Shown piece by piece: positions 23,235-33,603 of a stretch of 64,000 nt of DNA. Each line of letters opens with the position of its first letter. Position 1 is the stretch's first letter. A program made the translations under genes and the position numbers. The notes below the pieces were generated by a model. That model did no database searches. It was not told where the DNA came from and saw nothing but the letters and a program-made list of their open reading frames with translations. The DNA is taken from assembly GCF_002127325.2 (NCBI RefSeq), contig NC_035437.2, positions 169,056,265 through 169,120,264 on the forward strand. Reading direction: 5' to 3'. The DNA comes from Helianthus annuus. Taxonomy: Eukaryota > Streptophyta > Magnoliopsida > Asterales > Asteraceae.

Positions 23235-23700
23235 TTTTTAAGAGCCATTTTTTTACGCCCCGTTTATTACGCGCGTTTTTTTACGGCCCGTTACGACCTG
23301 TTTTTTACGCTCCGTTTTTTTCGCGCCGTTTTTGCGACCGGTTTTTTACGCGCCCTTTTTTTATGTCTGGTTTTACGCGCCGCTTTTTACCGTGCTGTTT
23401 TTTACGTCCCGTTTTTACACACCGTTTTTACGTCCCGTATTCACGCCCCTTGTTTACGCGTCGTTTTATCACACGATTTTTTTACGAGCCATTTTTTAAT
23501 TTACCTAAAAAAGTTTTACGTTTTACATAGAAGTTTACGTTTTACGTTAAAAAGTTTACGTTTTACGTTGTACGTTTTACAATTTACTTATAAAAAGTTT
23601 TACGTTTTACGTTAAAAAGTTTAAGTTTAAGTTTACATTTTACGTTAAAAAGTTTACGTTTTACGTTAAAAAGTTTACGGTTTAACTTTTTTTTTTTACA
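23235..23700. repeat. Degenerate CGCG and ACGT minisatellites in M8
   Basis: TTTTTTACGCGCCG-like units at 23235-23480 are followed by AAGTTTACGTTTTACGTTAA units to about 23700. It is a shorter and more diverged equivalent of 15888-17350. Confidence 0.85.
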
Positions 23701-25192
23701 AAAACTTTTTTTTGTTCAACTTTTTTTTACGAAAACTTTTTTATGGTTTTAGACTTTTTTTACAAAATTTTTTTACACAAAACGAACGCGCCCAGAAATC
23801 ACAACTCGGTAGGTGTCTTAGATATTTTGAACTTATCATTATTGAGAAAAAAAATATAAAAAACCCAACAACAAAAATCAAAACAAATGTGTGGATCTTG
23901 AAATAAACGGGGTTTGGCTCAAAGTTTCTAATAATCAAGGCTGCAAAGTGGGGTTGCAGGTTCAAAAACCTATCCTCCACCATCCTTGTCGCGCCTTCGT
24001 TATCAATTTGTCGGAAAAATTGTTTCGAACTATCACTGCCAATCTCAAACCCCCAATATCAAAAGTCGCAGACAACCTCACACAAATTCGACAACTTTTC
24101 GATCGGCACCACCGGCACCACTTGCAAAGTCGGTCACCTTTAAAAACAGTCGATATCGAAGCCAGCCAACAGAAGCACACAAAACATCTCTAATAAAACA
24201 CCCAATACCCATTTCATAAAGAATACCCAAATCAAAGGAAAACCCAGCAACAATAACAAACAAACATGCTGCACATACCCAAAATCAAATTTCATTCAAA
24301 GAATGCAACCATCAGTATCTCAAGGACCCAAAAATCAAATTTCATTTAAAGAATGCAACCATCAGTATCACAAGACCCAAAAATCAAAATTCATTCAAAG
24401 CCATTTGTGTAATTGCAAATCATCAGAAACCAATCTCATTTAAAGAATGCATATTTCCACAAGACCCAAAATCAAAAGAAAACCCATCAAAAAATTACCG
24501 CATCCAACAACCACCCCTCTACCCACCATTCACCGCCACCACCGCCTTCGACACACTGCAGCCCTTCACCCATCTTTCACCGCCACCACCGTCTCCGAAA
24601 AACATCGAAACCCCCAAATCCGGCACCACCTCTACCCACCACCCACCATCGGTTGTACTACCGGCACCGCCTCTGCCCACCACTCACCACCCTGGTTTGC
24701 CCATTGGGGCTTCTGTTCACCGCCATCGTGAGCGGCGTCACTTCTGCCCGAGAAACATGGTGGTGAACGAGTGTGTGAGAGAGAGAAACCGGTGGCGAGT
24801 TCATCAACTACGGGGTGGGTGATGCCGGCATCGAGTTCATCAGGGATCAGCGGCGAGTTCATCAACTCCGGTTGTGTGGGTGGCAGATTGGCCAGTTTCA
24901 TATGAGGGATTTGAGAGATGGTGGTGAACGATTTGAGAGAGAGAGAAGAGATGAGAGATTCAATTTTTGGGGGAGGGGGTTTGATTTTGAATGAAAAAGT
25001 CTGGTGGTGAAGGAGACTTTAAAATGGGACTAAGACAAGAGACAGACAGATAAGATTTGACATTTTGGGTTAAATTACCAAAATAACCTTTTGGGTTTAA
25101 AATAATAGTTTATAAATGGCAAAATCTTATTGGTGGAGAGTGGTTCTCGCGGTTCTCATAACTGGGGATGGTTTTCATTTTAGCGGCTCCCT

Positions 25193-27110
25193 ATATATAT
25201 TATTCTCATTTTATTACTAGTAGTTGTAACATTTCCCATTAACTAAGTGAACAAAACTTGAAGGGCCAAAGGTGTAAAATGTCAAAACTCAAATTAATAA
25301 AATAAGGAAAAATTAAAAACACACTATGTGTGTGTGTGTCTGGGGATCGATCAAGGCAGGGAAGAAAAAGGGTTCAACCCTAGTTGCTAATCCAGCCAAA
25401 TTAGAAGAAAATTTCAAAGATAATTGATTGCATGAACTCAAGTTTCGATCATCTAAGCTCATATAGGGAAGTGGTAAGTCGAATTTCTTGTTTTGGAGAA
25501 TTGTACGAAATGGGTTTAACCCAATCATGAAATTTATGTTATGATATGTGTAATTAGAATGTAGGATTTGCACTATAGAACAGGGTTTATGATTGATTTT
25601 GATCAATTAAAAGACTTGATGTATTAACCCATTTTGTATGAATCTTCATGAATGTAGGATGATCAAAATCATAGAAATAATCATGTATAACCTTGAAATC
25701 TGGATGCTTGATCTTGTTTGTGATACTTGGGCACTAGATGAATTGATGTAGAATAAAAGGGTCTTATGAACTTGTTTGAATTATTGATGAATTACTAACT
25801 GAACTAGTAGAATCATGTGTTAAAATACTTATATTAAGTGTCCTATTAATGCTAAACCCACCAAGTGTTCGATAAAATGTCTAAGAGAACAAATATGTGA
25901 AATTTGGAAATTTTATGATAATGTTGACATATGAGGAATTATGTGAATGATGGAATGGTATAGTTTGGGCTAAATGAGTGAATGTATTGATGTAGGCGTA
26001 AAAAAAGAAAGCTCAAACGCTAGGAAATCGGAAGGTTCGCAAGATCGAGGTATGTTGTTTTATGCATACAAACTTTATTTTGTAACTTTTCGTTCTTGTA
26101 CTAAAATCATAATTATGGTAGTTCGTAGTAGTTATGTAGTAGATAACATGACCTGTCACGAACGGGTCATATGAAATGAAAGTTTATGAAGGAAATTGTA
26201 TTATAATCGGTTCATCTCGGATGAACCGTATTGGAAAGTTATGTAAGAAAGGAATGAAATTACTCGATCCGTTATAAACGGGTTGGAGTTGATGTAAGTG
26301 CAAAAATGAAAGGAATGTATTCGTTCGTGGTAAACGGACCGAATGGAAATTTATGTTACGAATGTAATTACCCGTTTCTAACGGGTAAGTAATGAATGGT
26401 ATGTTTTATCTCTATTTTGAGATAAGTATGTTTTGACCCGTTTCGACGGGTAGTAAGTGCAAGAATGATGTGAAGGCATGGAATGTCAGTTTGTTCTTCT
26501 AAAAAGTATTGTTGATGCCTGATGCATGTGTCATTGTGTCGATCACCAGGTTTGTGTGTCGAATATGACCTATTGTTCCAATTTCATCGCCTTCAGGTGT
26601 GTTTCTCCAGGTCTTTTGTCACTCTACGTGAAGTTTGTTTTTGTGTTAGTTAAGTTTAGTAAAATTCGAGCATCTCGAGTTAGGGTTTGTAGAATGAGAT
26701 TTCATTTGCGATGGTTAATCGTTGTGTTATGTTATGAGATTTGAATTTCTGTTACGAACTACTATTTTGGATTGAATTTGTGCTCTGAGTTGACTTCGTT
26801 GGATCCTACATTTTGATGAGGTATGTCTTTTGTTTAATTTGCATATGCATTTAATGAAGTATGTCTTTTGTTACAAAGTTGTACGTATTTATGATTAAAG
26901 CATTGAGATATGAGTTCTGGAAATTTCTATCTGTTTGCAGCAATTGGGAGTTAATGAAGCAGGGTTAGAGAATCCATGAGCTCCTATGTTAAGAAATATA
27001 GTTTCTGAGGGTTAGAGAACTATGAATTTGTTATCATTGTTTGTTGAACGGTTAATTGTTGTTCGTTGGATTTTACATTTTGATGAATGAATTTGTTATC
27101 ATTGTTTACT
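25193..27110. other. LTR-like or unclassified transcribed-type DNA, no protein gene
   Basis: The style resembles the R-U5 part of the large LTRs here (an AACCCTAG start-like region near 25377, followed by long AT-rich leader sequence), but no TG...CA ends were found. A remarkable series of seven stem-loops occupies 26148-26451. The open frames at 25974-26174 and 26526-26744 have no recognisable similarity. A local tandem duplication (GAACGGTTAATTGTTGTTCG...) lies at 27040-27125. Confidence 0.4.
26148..26451. repeat. Array of seven different stem-loops
   Basis: Stems of 6-10 bp with short loops lie at 26148-26170 (ATGACC..GGTCAT), 26208-26228 (CGGTTCATC/GATGAACCG), 26264-26286 (CCGTT/AACGG core, with G·U pairs), 26319-26344 (ATTCG..CGAAT, one bulge), 26368-26388 (TTACCCGTT/AACGGGTAA), 26406-26425 (TTATCTC/GAGATAA) and 26436-26451 (ACCCGT-TTCG-ACGGGT). 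The stems differ in sequence but keep pairing, and are separated by AATGAAA/ATGTAA-type linkers. Confidence 0.8.
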
Positions 27111-27125
27111 GAACGGTTAATTGTT

Positions 27126-27447
27126 TTTTTTAACAGTGAGAATCTTTAACTTGTTGTGAGAGAGATCCCACACCCTCCTAAACAGAGGGCCCTAACCCCA
27201 CTTTGGCCAGACTATGTTGTCTTAACTATGTCCACGCTGGCGTCAGAGTTTGGCTAACGACGTTCCACGGGAAGCCATACCACCACTGCAAGTAACAGGG
27301 GCTTGCACCGCCACAAGAAAGATTCTCTCTGGCGTGACGCACGGTGGATTAAAACCCGGGGTGGCTCGGACTCGAACTCTTGACCTAAGGTCTGGGAGAA
27401 CTAGTCTTCATTGTATTTATCCACCAAATGTGGCACTAGTTAGGATT
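27126..27447 (-). mobile_element. tRNA-derived SINE, copy 2, 5'-truncated
   Basis: Homologous to the SINE at 6453-6825. Perfect 15-bp target duplication GAACGGTTAATTGTT at 27111-27125 and 27448-27462. In SINE orientation it starts near the B box, so the A-box head is missing. It ends ...GATTCTCACTGTT + A run. 5' truncation with long target duplications is the signature of LINE-type target-primed reverse transcription. Confidence 0.9.
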
Positions 27448-27516
27448 GAACGGTTAATTGTTGTTCATTGAATTTTACATTTTGACGAAGTATGTCTTTT
27501 TGTTTGATTAGCACAT

Positions 27517-27978
27517 ATTGAACGGTGATGAGAAGTGTCCCTTGTGCGATGAGTTAGTGGAGACGGCTGAGCATTGCTCGTGCTCAGTGGCCTCAAATAT
27601 CTGGTATCGTATCAGCCGTTGGTGCAAGATTAGCCCGATCTATGCCTTCTCTATTAGAGATTTGTTGTCTATCCATGAGTACTCGGGACTGGAAAAAACG
27701 CTAAAGAAGCCCTTCAAGGTATTATTATAGTTGGTTGTTGGTGTTTATGGAAAGCTAGAAACGAGAGGAGGTTCAAGAATAATAGGAAAGAGATCTCGGT
27801 TACTTTTCAAGATGTTAAAGTCTTAGGTTTCTTATGGTACAGAAATAAATCTAGAAATAGGAAGGTATTTTATGGAATAGCTTGTGCTCTTTCAATTTTT
27901 TATAATTGGTTGTTGTTTGTGTGGTTGCCCTTGTTTTGAGGGTTAGCTTGTGAATAAAAATTACTTTCAAAAAAAAAA
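27517..27978 (+). mobile_element. 3' end of an L1-type LINE (zf-RVT region) with poly-A tail
   Basis: The frame encodes EKCPLCDELVETAEHCSCSV, then ASNIWYRISRWCKISPI. This is the C-terminal CPLC...E(T/S)..HLF zinc-binding segment (zf-RVT) found after the RT of plant L1 elements and related sequences. A frameshift near 27725 is followed by more of the family pattern (CWCLWKARNERRFKN). The copy ends in a run of A and is flanked by AGCACAT at 27510-27516 and 27979-27985. The severe 5' truncation leaves only about 460 bp. Confidence 0.82.
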
Positions 27979-28030
27979 AGCACATGTATTTATTGAGTCT
28001 CATAAATAGTAGTTCTTTATTAACTTTTTA

Positions 28031-28335
28031 GTTATTACATGGCATGTAATTGGTTAATGTTTGTAAAGCACCTACTACCTCTGCTTAGCCATTTATTACT
28101 TAATTAACTAGAGAAAAATCTTTTAAACAACTTATATTGTTTTATGCTTTTAATTTGGGAATCCTGGATAGATAACTTTGTCAAGTTTTCTTTACTTGAG
28201 TTTAATTCGTTGCGAAAGTCACCGTTATAAATACGACAACTAGACACATGTCATGTAATTGGTTAATGCTTGAAAAGCACCACTACCTCTGCTTAGCCAT
28301 TCATTACTTAATTAACTAAAGAGAAAAAATCTTTT
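28031..28335. repeat. Tandemly duplicated intergenic segment (copy 1 and start of copy 2)
   Basis: Copy 1 (about 28031-28246) and copy 2 (from 28247) share CATGTAATTGGTTAATG..GCACC(T)ACTACCTCTGC. The remainder of copy 2 reappears at about 31826-31990 (ATCCTGGATAGATAACTT, TTAATTCGTCGCG), split by a SINE and an LTR. It shows the pre-insertion structure of the locus. Confidence 0.8.
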
Positions 28336-28360
28336 TTAACGGCAAATTTGAATCACTAAC
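28336..28360 (-). mobile_element. 3' stub of a SINE interrupted by an LTR
   Basis: AACGGCAAATTTGAATCACT matches the 3' part of the young SINE at 36759-37038. The other part of the same insertion is at 31643-31810. Flanking AAAGAGAAAA(AA)TCTTTT(TT) occurs on both outer sides (28321 and 31830), which marks the SINE target duplication. Confidence 0.7.
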
Positions 28361-28430
28361 TTCAAGTTACTACTTTAACCTAACTACAGTTAACTTAGTC
28401 ATATATTCATAGCATTGCATTTAACTAGGG

Positions 28431-28702
28431 TTAGGGGCTGCTTGGCAACTTCTGAATGATTAAGTGCTGAACCAGTAAGAGGTCTGAATCATTAAGGGTC
28501 AGTATAATGCTTAACCGTTCAGAGGCAAATGTCTGATCAATTCAGATTAGAGGTCTTAATTATTCAGACTCGGTATAATGCTTAACCATTCAGAGACAAA
28601 TGTCTAAACCATTCAGACATTTGCTCGCGAAACAAACAGTCTGAACCATTAAGTGCTGAATCATTAAGAGCCTCATTAAGAGACAAACAAACAACCCCTT
28701 AG
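28431..28702. mobile_element. hAT-like MITE (AGGGG[C/T]TG ends)
   Basis: The ends AGGGGCTGCTTGGCAACTTC and the inverse AAGGGGTTGTTTGTTTGTCT are imperfect inverted repeats. The body repeats TCTGAATCATTAAG / CTTAACCATTCAGA on both strands. The flanks CATTTAACTA and TAGTTAAATG are inverted rather than direct, so the exact termini and target duplication are unsure. Confidence 0.6.
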
Positions 28703-29389
28703 TTAAATGAGCCTACTTTAGTAATTCGGGGAATTACCGGAATACACACATGATAACTCTCGAACGTTGGTGACTAACGCGAATAATAATTATAAACGGA
28801 TGGTTTATACGAAACTCATGTGCTGGATGACAAATACGTGAACTACATGCTTTAAGTGTAAATTACTGGCTATTATGTGATTTATGTGAAAGTTGCATAG
28901 TTAGGGGTGCTTTTTGGATACGTTAGAAACTTTAATAAAACTCCTCATAACCCTAAACCCTCCCTCACAAATCATCCTGCGGCAGTTTGCAAATCATCAT
29001 TCTCCAATCATTCCTCTAATCTTTTGGCTACATCAAGTTCTCAAATCTTTGATCTTTCAACCTTTCAAGAACAACCTTTACAATCGAATCATAGGTAAGT
29101 GTTTATGATTATGTGTTGTTGTTCTTGTTTACTTGATTTCATGCAAACCCTTGTCCTCCAAACAATGGCCCCGTGTTTACTTGTTTGTGCTTGAATGATG
29201 GTGTTTTGTGAATGAATGTGCATTGTTAATGTGTATTAAAATCCGTTGTATTAGAATCCGTTGATATGATAGAATTTCCAATCTGTGTTGATAATTTGTA
29301 ATATTTGATGTTTATTGTGGATTAGTGTTTTCACCGTAGTAACTGTTACATTGAAACTGTGACTTTGATTTTGGTAATCTAAAAGAAAA

Positions 29390-30485
29390 TTGTTAGTCCG
29401 GAGATAGTTGTCAGACGTCACAAAGTTCGACCTTATAAGTCAAGAGTTTATTTACAAACTTGAATCAGGGTTTACAAGTTAAAAAGGGTCCGAACTTAAT
29501 TATTAATGCATAATCAGAGTTATCATGAAATAGTCCGAATTGATGTGTAATGTTTATAAAGAAAAGATCAGGACTTGTATGGCATTAGGGGTCCGCACAT
29601 GTATATGGTCCGCACATATGTATTCAGGATTTATAAAAAAAGGAAATCAGAACTTATTCCTCGCATCCGAACATAGGAAGTTAGTTTGGCTCTTACATGT
29701 TCCGAGTTTAACAAAACAAAAGGGAGTTTAGGGTTTGTTAATTCAAAAAGGTCCGAATTTATATGTTTGTGTGTGATCAGGACTTTTGAACAAGATGATC
29801 CGAGTTTAGTTCTAAGTGGTCCGCATATATTAAGGTTTATATTGTCCGAATTTGAATTGCATCAGAGTTTACATTCAAACTTTTTTTTTTGAACGACTTA
29901 AGTGGTCCGAGTTTAAGGAAGGGTTTGGTCCGAATTTATTTTGGCTTGGGCACTTTATGAGTTCAGAGTTTAGGTATGGAAGAGTGAATTTATGCTTATG
30001 TTATCTATATGTCCGAGTAGCTGATATAATAATCAGAATTAGTTGGGAAGATATGGTTCCCAGTTTTAAAAGAAAGCTATAATGGTCCGAGTTTATCTCT
30101 GGGTTCTGGGTTCATGTGTGCACAAGGGGAGTCCGACTTTTACACATAATTGCTGAGTTTTCATTTATTTAAAACAAGTGTTATATCCAAGTTTCAAATG
30201 GTGATAGTTCCGAGTTTTTATAGAATAAAGGATGTCCATGTATATATGTATTCAGAATATATGGCTACATATTGTTAATATATGTTCCGAATTTGAGACT
30301 AAATACTCAAAAAGAATAACATGCTTCATGAATGTTCCGAACTAATAAGTATATGCTAAGTTTGTTATTGGGCCAAGAATGTCCGATTAATCAAAGAAGT
30401 CCAAATTACACTTTGCAATATTCCAAGTTTCTGATGACAACTACCAATCAAATGTAAATAAAATTTATGTGTTCTGGACTTAAAG
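29390..30485 (+). repeat. Dispersed degenerate motif TCCGARTTTA, about 30 copies
   Basis: Variants such as GGTCCGAACTT, GTTCCGAGTTTA, GATCAGGACTT and GGTCCGCACAT recur every 20-50 bp, for example at 29487, 29529, 29698, 29750, 29799, 29842, 29905, 29928, 30084, 30208 and 30283. All are on the same strand. It is not a regular tandem array, because the sequence between copies differs. Confidence 0.7.
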
Positions 30486-31642
30486 AAAGTTATGGAGGGC
30501 CAGCTTTTAAAAGCTGATGTGAGTGGGCTCTGATATGTATTGGGCTAATGACCATATATTCATAGATATGGTTCTCACTCTAAAACATTTGCAACTTTGC
30601 ATTCTTTATAGCAAGAAATATTATAAGGTTCAATCTATTATAACAAAATAAATATTAACAAACCATATGTGTTTATGGTAACAATTAGAATCTACTATGT
30701 GTTACTGCTGTTGCATGTTAAACTTGATCACATTGGACACTGTTATTTGGACACTAGGGTATTGCAGAACCCTACTCGTATACTCACTTATATAACATTA
30801 TACCTTAGGTCGCATGTAACAGACCTAACAATTAATTAATGCTAGAAGTACGTTATCATACCGAGCAAACTAATGTGAGTTCACTATTCTTTTACAAGCA
30901 TGTGTCCCGGGGGACAAGCAAACTACTATTCCTGAGAGGAATACTTTTCAAAGTACTATTCCTGGGAGGAATACTTTTCTATGTTTTGGTTTAATTTCGA
31001 TGTTAATTAACAAACTCAACTCTATCAGGAAAGTCCCTACTTCCATACCGAGCTAGTTACCTGGGAGGCAACGGGATATTAGTTGATAGCGCTATTAGGC
31101 ATGACAAACCTCACACCGTACCTGGGAGGACGCGCGTGAACTAATGACCTTAAACATTTTGATCAATGATGATAGACATTTCTGAGGGCACCAAAAACAG
31201 AACAATTAATCGGTATCGAGTTTAATATTCGTAACATGTCTTTAAACTAAGCACTTACATGATTTTCGTTAAACAAAACTGTGAACTCGCCAACTTTATG
31301 TTAACACACTTTTCTGCATGCTTGCAGGTAGTTAGATACATCCATGAAACGAAACTTGCAATCGGAGGAGCTGGAGATGTCATGGGTCCTGTTGCTTATT
31401 CAAACGCTTAATTGTTATGTGATGCTTTACAAACAATTTGTTTTCGAATATTTAAAACAATTACAATTTGCTTCCGCTGAACGTATACTTTGTTGAATCG
31501 CTTATGTTGAAATGCACTTTTCATGTTGAATAAAAATTTTGAGTTTAATATTTACTGTTAGTTCGACATGATTAGTGGCTAGATCCTGGTACGTCACACG
31601 TCTCGCGGTGAAATCCGCACGTGTTATTTTGGGGGTGTGACA

Positions 31643-31825
31643 CATCGTGCCACCAGCGGAACCACCCGATCATATCCATCTCCACTAGGCATAATGCATA
31701 TACACCAATTCAGGAGGAAACCCAATAAATATGGGAAAAACCCCCTTGTGGGAATCGAACACAGGATCTATTGGTCCCAAAGTTTTATCCCACCACCAAG
31801 ATGCCACTAGACTATAAAGTCATGG
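31643..31825 (-). mobile_element. 5' part of the LTR-interrupted SINE
   Basis: CATCGTGCCACCAGCGGAAC...CACCAAGATGCCACTAGA. In minus orientation it carries a tRNA-like head with TAGTGGCATCTTGGTGG and B box GTTCGATTCCC. Homologous to 36832-37038. Together with 28336-28360 it forms one SINE copy. Confidence 0.8.
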
Positions 31826-32639
31826 ACAAAGAGAAAATCTTTTAACCAACTTATATTGTTTTATGCTTTTAATTTGGGAATCCTGGATAGATAACTTGCC
31901 AAGTTTTCTTTACTTGAGTTTAATTCGTCGCGTAAGTAGCCGCGACGGTAATAAAACATAGTTATATATAAATACGACAATAAACACAAATCATATTTGG
32001 ACAAATATACCCTTCAATTCGTTTATTATAACCTATACACAACTCAACAACCCATTTACCACCCGTCAATATATTTATAACACGTCAACCATTTGACTTT
32101 TTTATATAAATAGATTACAAATATCAAGTTTATGGTTAGCGATTTTAAACATGTCAGAGTTAGGATTGATTTAATTTTTTTATAAGGGTGAATTTCTTTA
32201 ATCCTTACGTCCTGTTATTTGTGAGACATGAACTAAAAACCTCCAAACCTACGTGTTTTTAAAGACAACGCTTTTGTCAATGGACCAGGGACCCGATTGA
32301 TATACAAGTAAGGTTTTGAGTTTAAGAATCCAACCAGTAAACTTATGAAAAAGGCCTCACCTTTACATTAAATGAACAGTTCAGACCAATACAAAGATGA
32401 TTGGATCTCCCCTGTTGTTTGTTTCAAATTCAAACAACTTGTATTCATTCCCCTTTTCTCTTTTTAATTTTTAAAAATTTTCTCCTTTTTGACAGCTTCT
32501 AGCTGTCTTCATGGTTATGGAGAACAGGTGAAGTCAGAGAAATTATGGCTTATTTTGATTGCTATACAGGTATTGAACCTGGAATTTAATTCACCAACTG
32601 TTTAAAGAATATATTAAATGACTTAAGCTAAGGATGTCT
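31826..32639. other. Intergenic; continuation of duplicated segment, no gene
   Basis: 31826-31990 is the displaced remainder of the duplication at 28031-28335. Beyond 32000 the sequence is AT-rich with no plausible exons or bounded repeats up to the SOFL promoter region. Confidence 0.5.
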
Positions 32640-32765
32640 GTCCTCTCTCTCTCTTAATTCTCTCTCTATGTTTACATGTATCTATATATTCATAAGAAAG
32701 AGAGCATGAGCATCCCACTCTATTTAGTGTCTTAAATTCCCCAAATCCGTTCTTGTTTGGATCCA
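32640..32765 (+). promoter_or_regulatory. Probable SOFL promoter/5'UTR: (CT)n, TATA box and 5'UTR exon
   Basis: A CTCTCTCTCTC tract lies at 32643-32665 and a TATA-like CTATATATTC at 32681-32690. A stretch ends with a good donor, GGATCCAG|GTAAGT, at 32765. A matching acceptor, GGAATAG, lies 9 bp before the SOFL start codon. This suggests a leader intron of about 450 bp (32766-33213), which itself holds a hAT-like fragment near 32830-32960. Inferred from signals only. Confidence 0.5.
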
Positions 32766-33222
32766 GGTAAGTTTTAATTATTTGATTTTTCAAAATTCTC
32801 TTATATATTTTTTTTAAATTTTTACTAGTGTTTTCAAAACCATACCGGACCTATTGGACAGGAAACCAGTCTGATTAAACCTATTCAATCATTCCCCATT
32901 TGAACCGGCTAGTTACTGGTTGGGCGGGTGAGCCAGACGAACCGGGTGGTCAGACCAGAGTTCCAATATTTTAGTTTTTGTTTTTATATTTTTTTTACAA
33001 AATGTCGTTTTCTTTATCAAGGAGTAGGGTCAAATACAAACCGCATTTCGTATACAAACTGTAAGAACTATTTAAAAGGTGATTCCATATTTTATTTAGT
33101 ACTCGAAACTCCATATTTTATTTATTTAAGTCTTTGTATGTTATTAAAATTGCAAACTCAAGTCTAGTTATGAAAACATTAATTTTAACAAAATTTTTTT
33201 TTTTTTTTGGAATAGGGGAAAG

Positions 33223-33603
33223 ATGGAGTCATATTCCAAAAATTTTGTAGAGGAGTGTCAGAGCAGTGAATCTGGATGGACCATGTACATTGGTTCATCC
33301 ACTGACGATGATGACGGCAGTGGAAGTGGCGGCGACAGTGGTGGCAGGAAGAAGACGATGGCGGAGAATGATGACGTGGATACAGATGATTCGTTGGCGT
33401 CTGATGCGTCATCTGGGCCCGGTCAAGGTGAAGCAAAAGATGGTAAAGGAAAGTACAATACTTCAAGCAAGAAGTACAAAAAGCCATTGCAGAAGAAGAA
33501 AGTTGGATGTGAGGATGAAAAGGAAGTGGTAAATGACCAAAAAGGTGTTGTGGGTAGTGTTCAAAGTCGCAATAGTGTATGGTTTTGGGGGAGAAGAAAG
33601 TAA
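33223..33603 (+). CDS. SOB FIVE-LIKE (SOFL) family protein, 126 aa
   Basis: A single coding exon from ATG 33223 to TAA 33603. Near the N-terminus the frame has ECQSSESGWTMYIGSS (about residues 11-26), matching SOFL domain A (EC..GCESGWT.Y), and in the middle DDSLASDASSGPG (about 55-67), matching domain B (D.S.MASDASSGPP). Acidic and glycine/serine stretches lie between them; the C-terminus is lysine-rich. SOFL proteins are small plant-specific proteins with no enzyme domain. SOB5 and AtSOFL1/2 raise cytokinin responses when overexpressed, but the biochemical role is not settled. The length and both conserved boxes indicate an intact gene. The start follows a plausible leader-intron acceptor. 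The opposite-strand open frame at 33185-33487 is a shadow. Confidence 0.85.
   Translation: MESYSKNFVEECQSSESGWTMYIGSSTDDDDGSGSGGDSGGRKKTMAENDDVDTDDSLASDASSGPGQGEAKDGKGKYNTSSKKYKKPLQKKKVGCEDEKEVVNDQKGVVGSVQSRNSVWFWGRRK

Larger units (their letters stand above)
21537..25192. mobile_element. TIR element M8 (3.7 kb) with nested Helitron and minisatellites
   Basis: The left end GGGCCGCTAAAATGAAAACC, then CTAGTTATAAGAACCGAGAG, pairs with the inverted right end (GGGAGCCGCTAAAATGAAAA, then CAGTTATGAGAACCGCGAGA). The TIR is about 65 bp and is flanked by TATATATA. It contains a Helitron (21698-23061), degenerate CGCG/ACGT minisatellites (23235-23700), and about 1.2 kb of unrecognised, CCACC- and GAGAGA-rich DNA (23860-25080) that could be a captured gene 5' end but has no identifiable protein. 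Confidence 0.75.
28361..31642 (+). repeat. Solo or truncated LTR (about 3 kb) inserted in a SINE
   Basis: The right end (CTGGTACGTCACACG, CTCGCGG..., GGGGGTGTGACA at 31642) matches the LTR at 3633-6192 read in its own orientation. No PBS follows, so it is not a 5' LTR with an intact internal region. The left end is ill-defined: no TGTGACA start was seen, so it is likely 5'-truncated. It contains a hAT MITE (28431-28702), a leader-like region at 28900-29100 (AACCCTAAACCCTCC), the dispersed TCCGARTTTA motif (29390-30480), stem-loops ATTCCTGAGAGGAAT near 30932 and 30965, and TAGCGCTA at 31087. Confidence 0.65.

Noticed and set aside
26148..26451. CRISPR-like array
   Set aside because: The stems are not direct repeats of one sequence, spacing is irregular, and the context is a plant nuclear genome.
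33185..33487. Minus-strand 100-aa frame over SOFL
   Set aside because: Antisense shadow; the plus strand has both SOFL signature boxes.
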